Shown one piece after another: positions 29,590 through 38,920 of a stretch of 52,163 bases of DNA; position 1 is the stretch's first letter, and every line of letters begins with the position of its first letter. The DNA comes from Stutzerimonas sp. S1 (GTDB lineage Bacteria; Pseudomonadota; Gammaproteobacteria; Pseudomonadales; Pseudomonadaceae): contig NZ_JAOEIY010000006.1 of the NCBI RefSeq assembly GCF_025966695.1, positions 375,846-428,008 on the forward strand, in the 5' to 3' direction. The notes beneath the pieces are model-generated. The model was given only the letters and a program-made list of their open reading frames with translations. It had not been told where the DNA came from and made no database searches. Both the position numbers and the translations under genes were made by a program.

Positions 29590-32500
29590 ATGTTCAAGGC
29601 CGGTCACGTGCTGGAAGGCGCCTTCGCCAACCAGAAAGCCGCGGAATTCTTTCCCGCCATCAGCGCCAACTACAGCGTTGACGAGGCGGCCTATCTCACC
29701 GAACTGCTGCAGCTCGCCGATCCCGGCGAGGCGGGCATTGCCGCCATTCGCGAGCGAGCGCGCAGCCTGATCGAGGCGGTGCGCGGGCGTGACAATGCCG
29801 TCGATACCCTCGACGCACTGCTGCGCCAGTACAGCCTGGACACCCAGGAAGGGCTGATGCTGATGTGCCTGGCCGAAGCGCTGCTGCGCGTGCCGGATGC
29901 CGCCACGGCTGACGCGCTGATTCGCGACAAGCTCAACGCCGCCGAGTGGGAACGCCACCTCGGCCAGAGCGACAACGTGCTGGTCAACTTCGCCGCCTGG
30001 GGCCTGGTGATGACCGGCAAGGTGGTCGATCCGGAAACTGCCGACGGCCGGCCGAAGAGCGTCATTGGTCGCCTGCTCAAGCGTTCCGGCGAACCGGTGA
30101 TCCGCAGCGCGATGAACCAGGCGATGAAGCTGATGGGCAAGCAGTTCGTGCTTGGTCGCACCATCGCCGAAGCGCTGAAGAACGGCCGCCCGGAGCGGGA
30201 GAAGGGCTACACCTACTCCTTCGACATGCTCGGCGAAGCCGCGCTGACCGCCGAAGACGCCGCCAAGTACATGGCCGACTACCGTCAGGCCGTGGAAACC
30301 GTCGGCGCCGAGCCGCAGGTCGGCAAGGGGCCGCGTCCGTCGGTGTCGATCAAGTTGTCGGCGCTGCATCCGCGCTACGAAGTCGCCCAGCGCGAACGCG
30401 TGCTCAGTGAGCTGTTCGCCAGCGTCCGTGAACTGGCCATCCTCGCGCGACGGCTGAACGTCGGGATCACCATCGATGCCGAGGAGGCCGACCGCCTCGA
30501 GCTGTCGCTGGAACTGTACGAAAAGCTCCTGCGCGACCCGGCTATCGCCGGCTGGGGTGAGTTCGGTCTGGTCATCCAGGCCTACTCCAAACGCTGCCTG
30601 CCGGTGCTGGTCTGGCTGACCCTGCTCGGCCGCGAGCTGGGCGCGCGCATCCCGCTGCGGCTGGTCAAGGGCGCCTACTGGGACAGTGAGATCAAGCAGT
30701 GCCAGGTCCAGGGCCTGGACGGCTACCCGGTGTTCACCCGCAAGGAAGGCACCGACACCTCGTATCTCGCCTGCGCGCGCTACCTGCTATCCGAGCACAC
30801 CCGCGGCGTCATCTACCCGCAGTTCGCCAGCCACAACGCACACACCGTCAGCTGCATCCTGGCGATGGCCGAGCAGACCGCCACGCCGCGCGAATTCGAG
30901 TTCCAGCGCCTGCACGGCATGGGCGATGCGCTGTACGACACGGTGATCGAGAAGTACCGCAAGAACGTGCGCATCTACGCGCCGGTCGGTGCGCACAAGG
31001 ACCTGCTGCCCTATCTGGTGCGCCGTCTGCTGGAGAACGGCGCCAACTCGTCGTTCGTCCATCAGCTGGTCGATCCGCGCGTGCCGGTCGAGTCGCTGAT
31101 CGATCACCCGGTGAGCCAGCTGCGCCAGTTCGCGGCGCTCGGCAACCCCCGCATTCCGCTGCCGCCGGCGCTGTTCGGCAATCGCAAGAACTCCCAAGGG
31201 ATCAACATGAATATCCAACAACAATGGAACGAACTGGCCAGCGCCTACCAACCCTTCCTCGACCGCCAGTGGCAGGCCGCGCCAGTGATCGGCGGGCAGA
31301 CCCTGGCCGGTACGCCGTCCGAGGTGCGTTGCCCCTATGAGCTGAGCAAGGTCGTCGGCCAGGCCCAGTTCGCCAGCGCCGAGCAGGCACGCCAGGCGGT
31401 CGAGCGGCTGGCGGCTTACTGGCCGAGCTGGAATGCCACACCGGTGGAAGCCCGTGCCGCAGTGCTGGAACGCCTGGGCGATCTGCTGGAGCAGCACCGC
31501 GCCGAGCTGATGGCCCTGTGTACTGTGGAAGCCGGCAAGTCACTGCAGGATGGTATCGACGAGGTGCGCGAGGCGGTGGATTTCTGCCGTTACTACGCCC
31601 AGCAGGCGCGGCAGAAGCTTGGCCGCGAAGAGCTGAAAGGCCCGACCGGCGAGCGCAACGAGCTGTTCCATGAGGGGCGCGGCGTGTTTGTCTGCGTCAG
31701 CCCGTGGAACTTCCCGCTGGCCATCTACCTCGGTCAGATCAGCGCGGCACTGGTGGCCGGCAACACCGTGCTGGCCAAGCCGGCCGAGCAGACCAGCCTG
31801 ATCGCCGCGCGTGCGCTGGAGCTGATGTTCGAAGCCGGTCTGCCGAAGGAGGCAATCGCCTTCCTGCCCGGCGATGGCGCCACCCTGGGCGGCGTGTTCT
31901 GTCGCGATCCGCGGGTGGTCGGCGTGTGCTTCACCGGCTCGACCGACACGGCGCGCATCATCAACCGCCAGCTGGCCGAGAAGGAAGGGCCGATCGCCAC
32001 GCTGATCGCCGAGACCGGCGGGCAGAACGCGATGATCGTCGATTCCACCGCGCTGCCCGAGCAGGTGATCAAGGACGCCGTCGGCTCCGCCTTCACCAGT
32101 GCCGGCCAGCGTTGCTCGGCGTTGCGCGTGCTGTATGTGCAGCGTGATATCGCCGATCGGGTGATCGAGCTGCTCAAGGGCGCCATGGCCGAGCTGCGGG
32201 TCGGTCCGACCCATCTGCGTGAGAACGACATCGGCCCGGTGATCGATCAGGAGGCGCGCGAAGGCCTGCTGGCGCATATCCAGCAGCTCAAGAGCGAAGG
32301 GCGACTGATCGCCGAGGCGACATTGCCGGCTGGTCTGAATGGCCATTTCGTGGCGCCGGTGGCCTTCGAGATCGACGGCATCCACCAGCTGAAGAAGGAG
32401 CACTTCGGCCCGGTGCTGCATGTGGTGCGCTACGACGCGGCAGACCTGGAAAAGGTCGTCGCGGCGATCAACGCCACCGGCTACGGCCTGACCCTCGGCG

Positions 32501-32751
32501 TGCACAGCCGCAACGAGGAAACCGCCGAGCGTATCGAGCGCCTGGCGCGGATCGGCAACCTCTACGTCAACCGCAACCAGATCGGTGCGGTGGTGGGCGT
32601 GCAGCCATTCGGCGGTTGCGGCCTGTCGGGCACCGGCCCGAAGGCGGGCGGCCCGGGCTACCTGCTGCGCTTCGCCAACGAGCGCACCACCTCGACTAAC
32701 ACCACGGCGGTGGGCGGCAACGCCTCGCTGCTGTCGCTCGGCGACGACTGA
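29590..32751 (+). CDS. putA: Bifunctional proline dehydrogenase / glutamate semialdehyde dehydrogenase PutA
   Basis: 1053 aa, the shorter bifunctional form without the N-terminal ribbon-helix-helix repressor domain, consistent with control by PruR. Proline dehydrogenase barrel at about residues 170-480 (RPSVSIKLSALHPRYE, LRLVKGAYWDSEIK, YPQFASHNAHT). Aldehyde dehydrogenase from about 535 on, with catalytic Glu808 (IAETGGQNA) and Cys842 (SAGQRCSALRV). It oxidises proline to glutamate. Good RBS AGAGGAGCGGCGC. A putP gene follows. Confidence 0.97.
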   Translation: MFKAGHVLEGAFANQKAAEFFPAISANYSVDEAAYLTELLQLADPGEAGIAAIRERARSLIEAVRGRDNAVDTLDALLRQYSLDTQEGLMLMCLAEALLRVPDAATADALIRDKLNAAEWERHLGQSDNVLVNFAAWGLVMTGKVVDPETADGRPKSVIGRLLKRSGEPVIRSAMNQAMKLMGKQFVLGRTIAEALKNGRPEREKGYTYSFDMLGEAALTAEDAAKYMADYRQAVETVGAEPQVGKGPRPSVSIKLSALHPRYEVAQRERVLSELFASVRELAILARRLNVGITIDAEEADRLELSLELYEKLLRDPAIAGWGEFGLVIQAYSKRCLPVLVWLTLLGRELGARIPLRLVKGAYWDSEIKQCQVQGLDGYPVFTRKEGTDTSYLACARYLLSEHTRGVIYPQFASHNAHTVSCILAMAEQTATPREFEFQRLHGMGDALYDTVIEKYRKNVRIYAPVGAHKDLLPYLVRRLLENGANSSFVHQLVDPRVPVESLIDHPVSQLRQFAALGNPRIPLPPALFGNRKNSQGINMNIQQQWNELASAYQPFLDRQWQAAPVIGGQTLAGTPSEVRCPYELSKVVGQAQFASAEQARQAVERLAAYWPSWNATPVEARAAVLERLGDLLEQHRAELMALCTVEAGKSLQDGIDEVREAVDFCRYYAQQARQKLGREELKGPTGERNELFHEGRGVFVCVSPWNFPLAIYLGQISAALVAGNTVLAKPAEQTSLIAARALELMFEAGLPKEAIAFLPGDGATLGGVFCRDPRVVGVCFTGSTDTARIINRQLAEKEGPIATLIAETGGQNAMIVDSTALPEQVIKDAVGSAFTSAGQRCSALRVLYVQRDIADRVIELLKGAMAELRVGPTHLRENDIGPVIDQEAREGLLAHIQQLKSEGRLIAEATLPAGLNGHFVAPVAFEIDGIHQLKKEHFGPVLHVVRYDAADLEKVVAAINATGYGLTLGVHSRNEETAERIERLARIGNLYVNRNQIGAVVGVQPFGGCGLSGTGPKAGGPGYLLRFANERTTSTNTTAVGGNASLLSLGDD

Positions 32752-32762
32752 GCGAGACCAGA

Positions 32763-32857
32763 TCGTAGGGTGGAAAACTCGCGAAGCGATTTTCCACGCG
32801 CATGCAGCCACGTGGATGCAGCGGGTTGGTGGATGGCTTCGGCCATCCACCCTACGA
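32763..32857. repeat. Palindromic intergenic repeat (REP/MITE-like) between putA and putP
   Basis: Terminal inverted repeats TCGTAGGGTGGA (32763-32774) and TCCACCCTACGA (32846-32857) bound a 95-nt unit. Inside are a hairpin GGAAAA...TTTTCC with GAA loop and a perfect GGTGGATGGC-TTCG-GCCATCCACC hairpin with a UUCG tetraloop. Layout fits a dispersed intergenic repeat; copy number cannot be seen from one window. It may also end putA transcription. Confidence 0.7.
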
Positions 32858-33051
32858 ACACGGCGGACTCTACGGCTGTTTCGCTGCTGGATCAGAACAA
32901 TAACCGGAACAGATGGCGGACGCTCTTCCGCCACTGACGGGCCCGGGTTGGGCCTGTCGCAGGTGATGGCCGTATTTGCCATCGCCCTCTGCCAAGGCGG
33001 CGCGCGGGCTCGCTCGCGTAGCGCCGAACAACAACTAACGAGGGATTCACA

Positions 33052-34536
33052 ATGAGCGTCAGTACACCCACGCTGATCACCTTTCTGATCTACATCGCCG
33101 CGATGATCCTGATCGGCTTCATCGCCTACCGTGCCACCAAGAACTTCTCCGACTACATCCTCGGCGGGCGCAGCCTCGGCAGCTTCGTCACGGCGCTGTC
33201 GGCCGGTGCCTCGGACATGAGTGGCTGGCTGCTGATGGGCCTGCCCGGGGCGATCTTCGTCTCTGGTTTGTCGGAAAGCTGGATCGCCATCGGCCTGATC
33301 ATCGGCGCCTGGCTCAACTGGCTGTTCGTCGCCGGTCGCCTGCGCGTGCACACCGAGCACAACCACAACGCCCTGACCCTGCCGGACTATTTCTCGCACC
33401 GCTTCGAGGACGAGAGCCGCATGCTGCGGATCTTCTCCGCGCTGGTGATCCTGGTGTTCTTCACCATCTACTGCGCCTCGGGCGTGGTGGCCGGCGCGCG
33501 GCTGTTCGAGTCCACCTTCGGCATGCCGTACGAGTACGCGCTGTGGGTCGGCGCCGCGGCAACCATCCTTTACGTGTTCATCGGCGGCTTCCTGGCAGTG
33601 AGCTGGACCGACACCGTGCAGGCCACGCTGATGATCTTCGCGCTGCTGATCACGCCGCTGTTCGTCATCCTCGCGCTGGGCGACATGGGCACCGTGATGG
33701 CCACCATCGAGGCGCAGAATCCGGCCAACTTCGACATGTTCCGCGGGCTGTCCTTCGTCGCGATCATCTCGCTCATGGCCTGGGGCCTGGGCTACTTCGG
33801 TCAGCCGCACATCCTGGTGCGCTTCATGGCGGCCGACTCGATCAAGACCATTCCCAACGCCCGCCGCATCGGCATGACCTGGATGATCCTGACCCTGGCG
33901 GGCGCCGTCGCCGTGGGTTTCCTCGGCATCGCCTACTTCGCCGACCACCCGGACCAGGCCGGTGCGGTGAGCCAGAACGGCGAGCGGGTGTTCATGGAGC
34001 TGGTGAAGATCCTCTTCAACCCCTGGGTCGCCGGCATCATCCTCTCCGGCGTACTGGCGGCGGTGATGAGCACGCTCAGCGCGCAGCTGTTGGTCAGCTC
34101 CAGCGCGCTGACCCAGGACTTCTACAAGGCCATGCTGCGCAAGAACGCCTCGCAGACCGAACTGGTCTGGGTCGGCCGCGGCATGGTGCTGCTGATCGCG
34201 CTGATCGCCATCGGCATCGCCTCCAACCCCGACAGCAAGGTGCTGGGCCTGGTGTCCTACGCCTGGGCCGGCTTCGGTGCGGCGTTCGGTCCGGTGGTGC
34301 TGATCTCGCTGCTGTGGAAGCGCATGACCCGTAATGGTGCCTTGGTTGGCATGCTGGTCGGTGCCGTCACCGTGGTGGTGTGGAAGGAGTTCATCGGTCT
34401 GGGCCTGTACGAAATCATCCCGGGCTTCATCCTCGCCAGCCTGGCCATCGTCGTGGTGAGCAAGCTGGGCGCCGAGCCGGCGCCGAGCATCGTCAAGCGC
34501 TTCGAGCAAGCCGACGCGGATTATCACGCGGGTTAA
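33052..34536 (+). CDS. putP: Sodium/proline symporter PutP, copy 1
   Basis: 494 aa sodium:solute symporter with about 13 membrane helices. Signatures RSLGSFVTALSAGASDMSGW and GYFGQPHILVRFMAADS are those of PutP; the sodium-site segment VSSSALTQDFYK follows. Imports proline for PutA encoded 300 nt upstream. It is about 97-98% identical to the copy at 37324 (12 substitutions by eye). RBS CGAGGGATTCACA. Confidence 0.95.
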   Translation: MSVSTPTLITFLIYIAAMILIGFIAYRATKNFSDYILGGRSLGSFVTALSAGASDMSGWLLMGLPGAIFVSGLSESWIAIGLIIGAWLNWLFVAGRLRVHTEHNHNALTLPDYFSHRFEDESRMLRIFSALVILVFFTIYCASGVVAGARLFESTFGMPYEYALWVGAAATILYVFIGGFLAVSWTDTVQATLMIFALLITPLFVILALGDMGTVMATIEAQNPANFDMFRGLSFVAIISLMAWGLGYFGQPHILVRFMAADSIKTIPNARRIGMTWMILTLAGAVAVGFLGIAYFADHPDQAGAVSQNGERVFMELVKILFNPWVAGIILSGVLAAVMSTLSAQLLVSSSALTQDFYKAMLRKNASQTELVWVGRGMVLLIALIAIGIASNPDSKVLGLVSYAWAGFGAAFGPVVLISLLWKRMTRNGALVGMLVGAVTVVVWKEFIGLGLYEIIPGFILASLAIVVVSKLGAEPAPSIVKRFEQADADYHAG

Positions 34537-34556
34537 GAAGGGCAGGGTGCATTGAC
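33052..34556 (+). repeat. Direct repeat, putP copy 1 (partner 37324-38828)
   Basis: Near-identity with the second copy begins at the start codon and ends about 20 nt after the stop (shared GAAGGGCAGGGYGC). The upstream regions are unrelated. Confidence 0.9.
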
Positions 34557-34619
34557 CGCAGCAGGATCATTCGCACCCTGAACACCTGGCCGGCATAGGC
34601 CATCACCTTGCGTAACCAG

Positions 34620-34645
34620 AACCCCGGCTAGCCGGGGTTTTGCTT
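34620..34645 (+). terminator. Rho-independent terminator after putP copy 1
   Basis: Perfect stem AACCCCGGC / GCCGGGGTT with TA at the centre, followed by TTTGCTT. It lies between putP and the convergent DUF3203 gene and may serve both. Confidence 0.85.
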
Positions 34646-34659
34646 CTCCGATCGCCGTA

Positions 34660-34884
34660 TCAGTCGTCTGCTACCAGGTTGGAGCGATCGTCCACCGCAC
34701 CGGCGGCGATCAGGTGTTCGGCTTCGTCTTCCGGCACGTGGATGCTGGTGCCGTCGATGTTCATCACCGACATGCGTGCCTGGGGATCGGTGGTGATGCG
34801 CACGTCCATCAGGGCGCTACGGTGCGGGTTGCCGTTGATCACCACGCAGCAGGTACCGGTGGTGGTGTCGATGTCGACGGTCAT
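34660..34884 (-). CDS. DUF3203 small protein
   Basis: 74 aa, starts MTVDIDTTTGTCCVVINGN and ends with HVPEDEAEHLIAAGAVDDRS, the pattern of the Pseudomonas DUF3203 family. RBS GGGAGGTAGATC. Divergent from the zinc TonB receptor; the Zur-like operator lies 111 nt upstream of its start, so joint regulation is possible. Function unknown. Confidence 0.8.
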   Translation of the reverse strand: MTVDIDTTTGTCCVVINGNPHRSALMDVRITTDPQARMSVMNIDGTSIHVPEDEAEHLIAAGAVDDRSNLVADD

Positions 34885-34994
34885 GATCTACCTCCCGAAA
34901 CGGTGCAAAAGCCGCGCGCGGGCCGCGCGGCGTTTCCATGTCGACCACGAACAGGGCACATCGGTTGTACCTGTCACTGGAAAAACAGGCTTAA

Positions 34995-35011
34995 ATGTTA
35001 CGATATAACAT
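34995..35011. promoter_or_regulatory. Zur-like operator upstream of the zinc receptor gene
   Basis: ATGTTACGATATAACAT: inverted repeat ATGTTA-N5-TAACAT in an AT-rich patch. It closely matches the gammaproteobacterial Zur box core ATGTTATANTATAACAT. It lies 100 nt before the receptor start, where zinc-loaded Zur would block the promoter. Confidence 0.8.
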
Positions 35012-35110
35012 GCTAGATTCTTGCCCCGTGAACCGGCGCCCCTGTTTGACGCCGGCGCACAGCCTCGTTCGGTTGCCTTGGAAGGCAATCGCCACTGTCT
35101 GGAGAATCAC

Positions 35111-37114
35111 ATGAAACTGAAGCGTCATCCCCTGGCCTGGGCGATCAGCCTGGCCCTGGTTCCGGCTGCCTGGGCCGCCGATCCGGTCGAACTGCAATCC
35201 GTCGTGGTCAGCGCCAGCGGCCTGGCCAAGCAGAGCCATGAGATGACCACGCCAGCTGCCGTGATGGAGGGAGATGAACTGGTGCTGCGCCGTGAAGCGA
35301 CGCTGGGCGAAACCCTGGAAAGCCTGCCGGGCGTGCGCTCCAGCAGCTTTGGCGCTGGCGCGGCGCGCCCGGTGATCCGCGGGCTGGATGGCGCCCGGGT
35401 CAAGGTGTTGAGCGATGGCGTCGAGCTGCTTGATGCTTCCACCATCAGCCCAGACCACGCGGTGACCAGCGAGCCGTTGCTGGCCGAGCGCATCGAGGTG
35501 CTCAAGGGACCGGCGACCCTGCTCTACGGTGGCGGCGCCATCGGCGGGGTAGTCAACGTCATCGACAAGAAGATTCCCACCCGCGTCCCAGAGAAGGGCT
35601 ACGAAGGCGAGCTGGAGCTGCGCGCCAACAGCGTCGCCAACAAAGGTGCCGGGGTGTTCGGCATCACCGCCGGCAGCGGCAACTTCGCCGTGCGCGCCGA
35701 AGGCACCAAGCGCCAGGCCGACCCGTATGAAATCCCCGGTTCGCCGGACAAGCAGGAAGGCTCCTACAACGACACCGACAGCTTCAACCTGGGCGCCAGC
35801 TTCATCGGCGAGCGTGGCTACATCGGCGCTGCCTACGGTGAGCAGAACAACCGCTACGGGCTGCTGGCCCACGAGCATGCCGATTGCCATACCCATGGCA
35901 GCGACTGGCATTGCGGTGGCCACGACGACCACGATCATGACGAACACGGCAGCGTGCCCTACGTCGACATGCGCCAGAAGCGCTGGGATCTGCGCGGCGA
36001 GCTGAGCGATCCGCTGCCGGGCTTCGAGCTGGCGCGGCTGCGTGTCGGCCACAGCGACTACCAGCACAAGGAGATCGAAGGCGGCGAAGTGGGCACCCGC
36101 TTCAACAACGACGCCACCGACGCCCGCCTGGAGCTGACCCATCAGCCGCTGTTTGGCTGGCATGGGGTGTTCGGCGCGCAGACCCTGCGTCGCGACTTCG
36201 AAGCCCTCGGCGAAGAGGCCTACGTGCCGCAGACCCTGACCCGCAACCACGGCCTGTTCCTGCTCGAGGAATACACCGCTGGCGCCTGGCGCTACGAACT
36301 CGGCCTGCGCCACGAATGGCAGGACATCGATGCCGATGGCCGCCCGGATACCGACCACAGCGGCACCTCGATGTCCGCCGGCGCGGTCTGGACCTTCGCC
36401 CCGCAGTACTCGCTGGGCTTCTCGCTGACCCGTTCGCAGCGCCTGCCCAGTGCCGAGGAGCTCTACGCCAACGGCCCGCACGCCGCGACCCGCACCGTCG
36501 AACTGGGCAACGTGGACCTGGAAGAGGAAACCTCACACAACGCCGAGATCACCCTGCGCAAGTTCGCCGGCCGTACCACCTTCAGCCTCAGCGTGTTCCG
36601 CAACGAGGTGGATGACTTCATCTACGCCGCCGACACCGGTCACGATATCGGTGGCGGCTACCGCGAGATCGAGTACCGCCAGCAGGATGCCGTGCTCACC
36701 GGCGCGGAAGGGGAGGTGCGCTTCCAGGCGACCGACGCCACCGCCTTCACGCTGTTCGGTGATCACGTGCGCGGCAAGTTGCGCGACGGCGGTGGCGACC
36801 TGCCGCGTATGCCCGCCGATCGCCTCGGCGTGCGGCTGGACCAGAGCTTCACCCCGGCGCTCAACGGTCAGCTGGAGTTCTATCGTGTGCAGCGTCAGGA
36901 CGACCTAGCCGACTACGAAACCGAAACCGGCGGCTACAACATGCTCGGTGCCAGCCTCGGCTACAGCGGCTCGCTGAGCCAGACCGACTACCTGCTCTAT
37001 CTCAAGGCGAACAACCTGCTGGACGAGAAGGCCCGTCAGCACACCTCGTTCATCAAGGATGAGGTGCTGCTGCCCGGTCGCAACCTGGCCGTGGGCGTGC
37101 GCCTGGCGTTCTGA
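35111..37114 (+). CDS. znuD: TonB-dependent outer-membrane zinc receptor (ZnuD-like)
   Basis: 667 aa. Signal peptide 1-21 (ending PAAWA-ADPVE). Plug domain from about 25 to 165 with ETLESLPGVRSSSFG, RPVIRGLDGARVKVLSDG and LKGPATLLYGGGAIGGVVNV, then a 22-strand barrel ending in aromatic Phe. An extracellular loop at about residues 253-281 is packed with His, Asp and Cys (for example HDDHDHDEH), typical of zinc receptors. The Zur-like box upstream supports zinc uptake. ATG 35111 chosen for its signal peptide and RBS CTGGAGAATCAC. Confidence 0.9.
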   Translation: MKLKRHPLAWAISLALVPAAWAADPVELQSVVVSASGLAKQSHEMTTPAAVMEGDELVLRREATLGETLESLPGVRSSSFGAGAARPVIRGLDGARVKVLSDGVELLDASTISPDHAVTSEPLLAERIEVLKGPATLLYGGGAIGGVVNVIDKKIPTRVPEKGYEGELELRANSVANKGAGVFGITAGSGNFAVRAEGTKRQADPYEIPGSPDKQEGSYNDTDSFNLGASFIGERGYIGAAYGEQNNRYGLLAHEHADCHTHGSDWHCGGHDDHDHDEHGSVPYVDMRQKRWDLRGELSDPLPGFELARLRVGHSDYQHKEIEGGEVGTRFNNDATDARLELTHQPLFGWHGVFGAQTLRRDFEALGEEAYVPQTLTRNHGLFLLEEYTAGAWRYELGLRHEWQDIDADGRPDTDHSGTSMSAGAVWTFAPQYSLGFSLTRSQRLPSAEELYANGPHAATRTVELGNVDLEEETSHNAEITLRKFAGRTTFSLSVFRNEVDDFIYAADTGHDIGGGYREIEYRQQDAVLTGAEGEVRFQATDATAFTLFGDHVRGKLRDGGGDLPRMPADRLGVRLDQSFTPALNGQLEFYRVQRQDDLADYETETGGYNMLGASLGYSGSLSQTDYLLYLKANNLLDEKARQHTSFIKDEVLLPGRNLAVGVRLAF

Positions 37115-37130
37115 TCGCGGCGGTCGCGTG

Positions 37131-37162
37131 AAAGGGCTGGCACGAGTTGCCGGCCCTTTCTC
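37131..37162 (+). terminator. Terminator hairpin after znuD
   Basis: AAAGGGCTGGC / GCCGGCCCTTT stem (one G-U pair), 7-nt loop, 16 nt after the stop. Only a short T-run follows. Confidence 0.65.
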
Positions 37163-37323
37163 GTCGAGTGCGGCGACGCCGACGCGTTTGGAGAACCCGG
37201 CGGTCACGCGCAGCCATGCGGGCGACGCGCTATCCTTGCGCCCCTCGATTGTTCCGTTGCGGGTGCCGGTCGTTGCTGGGCCAGGCGATGGAGCGTCAAG
37301 GACCTACAAGGAAAACAAGTCCC

Positions 37324-38808
37324 ATGAACGTCAGCACTCCTACCCTGATCACCTTTGTGATCTACATCGCGGCGATGATCCTGATTGGCTTCATCGCCTA
37401 CCGTGCTACCAAGAACTTCTCCGACTACATCCTCGGCGGGCGCAGCCTCGGCAGCTTCGTCACCGCGCTGTCGGCCGGCGCCTCGGACATGAGCGGCTGG
37501 CTGCTGATGGGCCTGCCCGGCGCGATCTTCGTCGCTGGCCTGTCGGAAAGCTGGATCGCCATCGGCCTGATCGTCGGCGCCTGGCTCAACTGGCTGTTCG
37601 TTGCCGGTCGCCTGCGCGTGCACACCGAGCACAACCACAACGCCCTGACCCTGCCGGACTACTTCTCGCACCGCTTCGAGGACGAGAGCCGCATGCTGCG
37701 GATCTTCTCCGCGCTGGTGATCCTGGTGTTCTTCACCATCTACTGCGCCTCGGGCGTGGTGGCCGGCGCGCGGCTGTTCGAGTCCACCTTCGGCATGCCG
37801 TACGAGTACGCGCTGTGGGTCGGCGCCGCGGCGACCATCCTTTACGTGTTCATCGGCGGCTTCCTGGCAGTGAGCTGGACCGACACGGTGCAGGCCACGC
37901 TGATGATCTTCGCGCTGCTGATCACGCCGCTGTTCGTCATCCTCGCGCTGGGCGACATGGGCAGCGTGATGGCCACCATTGAGGCGCAGAACCCGGCCAA
38001 CTTCGACATGTTCCGCGGGCTGTCCTTCGTCGCGATCATCTCGCTCATGGCCTGGGGCCTGGGCTACTTCGGCCAGCCGCATATCCTGGTGCGCTTCATG
38101 GCGGCCGACTCGATCAAGACCATTCCCAACGCCCGTCGCATCGGCATGACCTGGATGATCCTGACCCTGGCCGGCGCCGTGGCGGTGGGCTTTCTCGGCA
38201 TCGCCTACTTCGCCGACCACCCGGCCCAGGCTGGTGCGGTCACCCAGAACGGTGAACGCGTGTTCATGGAACTGGTGAAGATCCTGTTCAACCCGTGGGT
38301 GGCCGGCATCATCCTTTCCGGCGTACTGGCGGCGGTGATGAGCACGCTCAGCGCGCAGCTGTTGGTCAGCTCCAGCGCGCTGACGCAGGACTTCTACAAG
38401 GCCATGCTGCGCAAACACGCCTCGCAGACTGAACTGGTCTGGGTCGGCCGCGGCATGGTGCTGCTGATCGCCCTGATCGCCATCGGCATCGCCTCCAACC
38501 CGGAGAGCAAGGTGCTGGGTCTGGTGTCCTACGCGTGGGCCGGCTTCGGCGCGGCGTTCGGTCCGGTGGTGCTGATCTCGCTGCTGTGGAAGCGCATGAC
38601 GCGCAACGGCGCGCTGGCCGGTATGCTGGTGGGCGCGGTCACCGTGGTGGTGTGGAAGGAGTTCATCGGTCTGGGCCTGTACGAAATCATCCCGGGCTTC
38701 ATCCTCGCCAGCCTGGCCATCCTCGTGGTGAGCAAGCTGGGCGCGGAACCCGCGCCGAGCATCGTCAAGCGCTTCGAGGAGGCCGACGCGGATTACCACG
38801 CCGGCTGA
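37324..38808 (+). CDS. putP: Sodium/proline symporter PutP, copy 2
   Basis: 494 aa, same fold and motifs as copy 1. Differences by eye are conservative (S2N, L12V, S70A, I83V and eight further changes such as N/H in LRKNASQ and D/E in SNPDSK). The start region differs from copy 1: RBS AAGGAAAACAAGTCCC and no proline gene directly upstream, so it probably has its own promoter in 37163-37323. Both copies are intact. Confidence 0.94.
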   Translation: MNVSTPTLITFVIYIAAMILIGFIAYRATKNFSDYILGGRSLGSFVTALSAGASDMSGWLLMGLPGAIFVAGLSESWIAIGLIVGAWLNWLFVAGRLRVHTEHNHNALTLPDYFSHRFEDESRMLRIFSALVILVFFTIYCASGVVAGARLFESTFGMPYEYALWVGAAATILYVFIGGFLAVSWTDTVQATLMIFALLITPLFVILALGDMGSVMATIEAQNPANFDMFRGLSFVAIISLMAWGLGYFGQPHILVRFMAADSIKTIPNARRIGMTWMILTLAGAVAVGFLGIAYFADHPAQAGAVTQNGERVFMELVKILFNPWVAGIILSGVLAAVMSTLSAQLLVSSSALTQDFYKAMLRKHASQTELVWVGRGMVLLIALIAIGIASNPESKVLGLVSYAWAGFGAAFGPVVLISLLWKRMTRNGALAGMLVGAVTVVVWKEFIGLGLYEIIPGFILASLAILVVSKLGAEPAPSIVKRFEEADADYHAG

Positions 38809-38828
38809 GAAGGGCAGGGCGCGTTTGA
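37324..38828 (+). repeat. Direct repeat, putP copy 2 (partner 33052-34556)
   Basis: Second member of the 1.5-kb near-identical pair, same orientation, 2.8 kb apart, with DUF3203 and znuD between. Confidence 0.9.
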
Positions 38829-38850
38829 TCCTGACACGATCAAACGCGCC
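38818..38850. terminator. Hairpin after putP copy 2
   Basis: Perfect 13-bp stem GGCGCGTTTGATC / GATCAAACGCGCC, 7-nt loop, 10 nt after the stop. No U-run. The corresponding site after copy 1 also holds a small inverted repeat (GGGTGC / GCACCC). Confidence 0.6.
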
Positions 38851-38920
38851 TGAGTCCCGGCCAGCCACCCTGTGGCCCGGAGGTGCGCCAGCGTCCGCAA
38901 CCCAGCTACTACGCGGCGTC

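Noticed and set aside
31540..34527. 995-codon open frame on the minus strand across the end of putA, the intergenic repeat and putP
   Set aside because: It is the antisense shadow of two GC-rich genes: composition is His/Asp/Gln/Arg-heavy, no family is recognisable, and both sense genes are certain.
33052..38808. Composite transposon formed by the two putP copies
   Set aside because: Copies encode transporters, no transposase or terminal inverted repeats are present; plain gene duplication explains them.
37204..38868. 554-codon minus-strand frame opposite putP copy 2
   Set aside because: Same antisense effect as at copy 1; the near-identical DNA simply reproduces the shadow.
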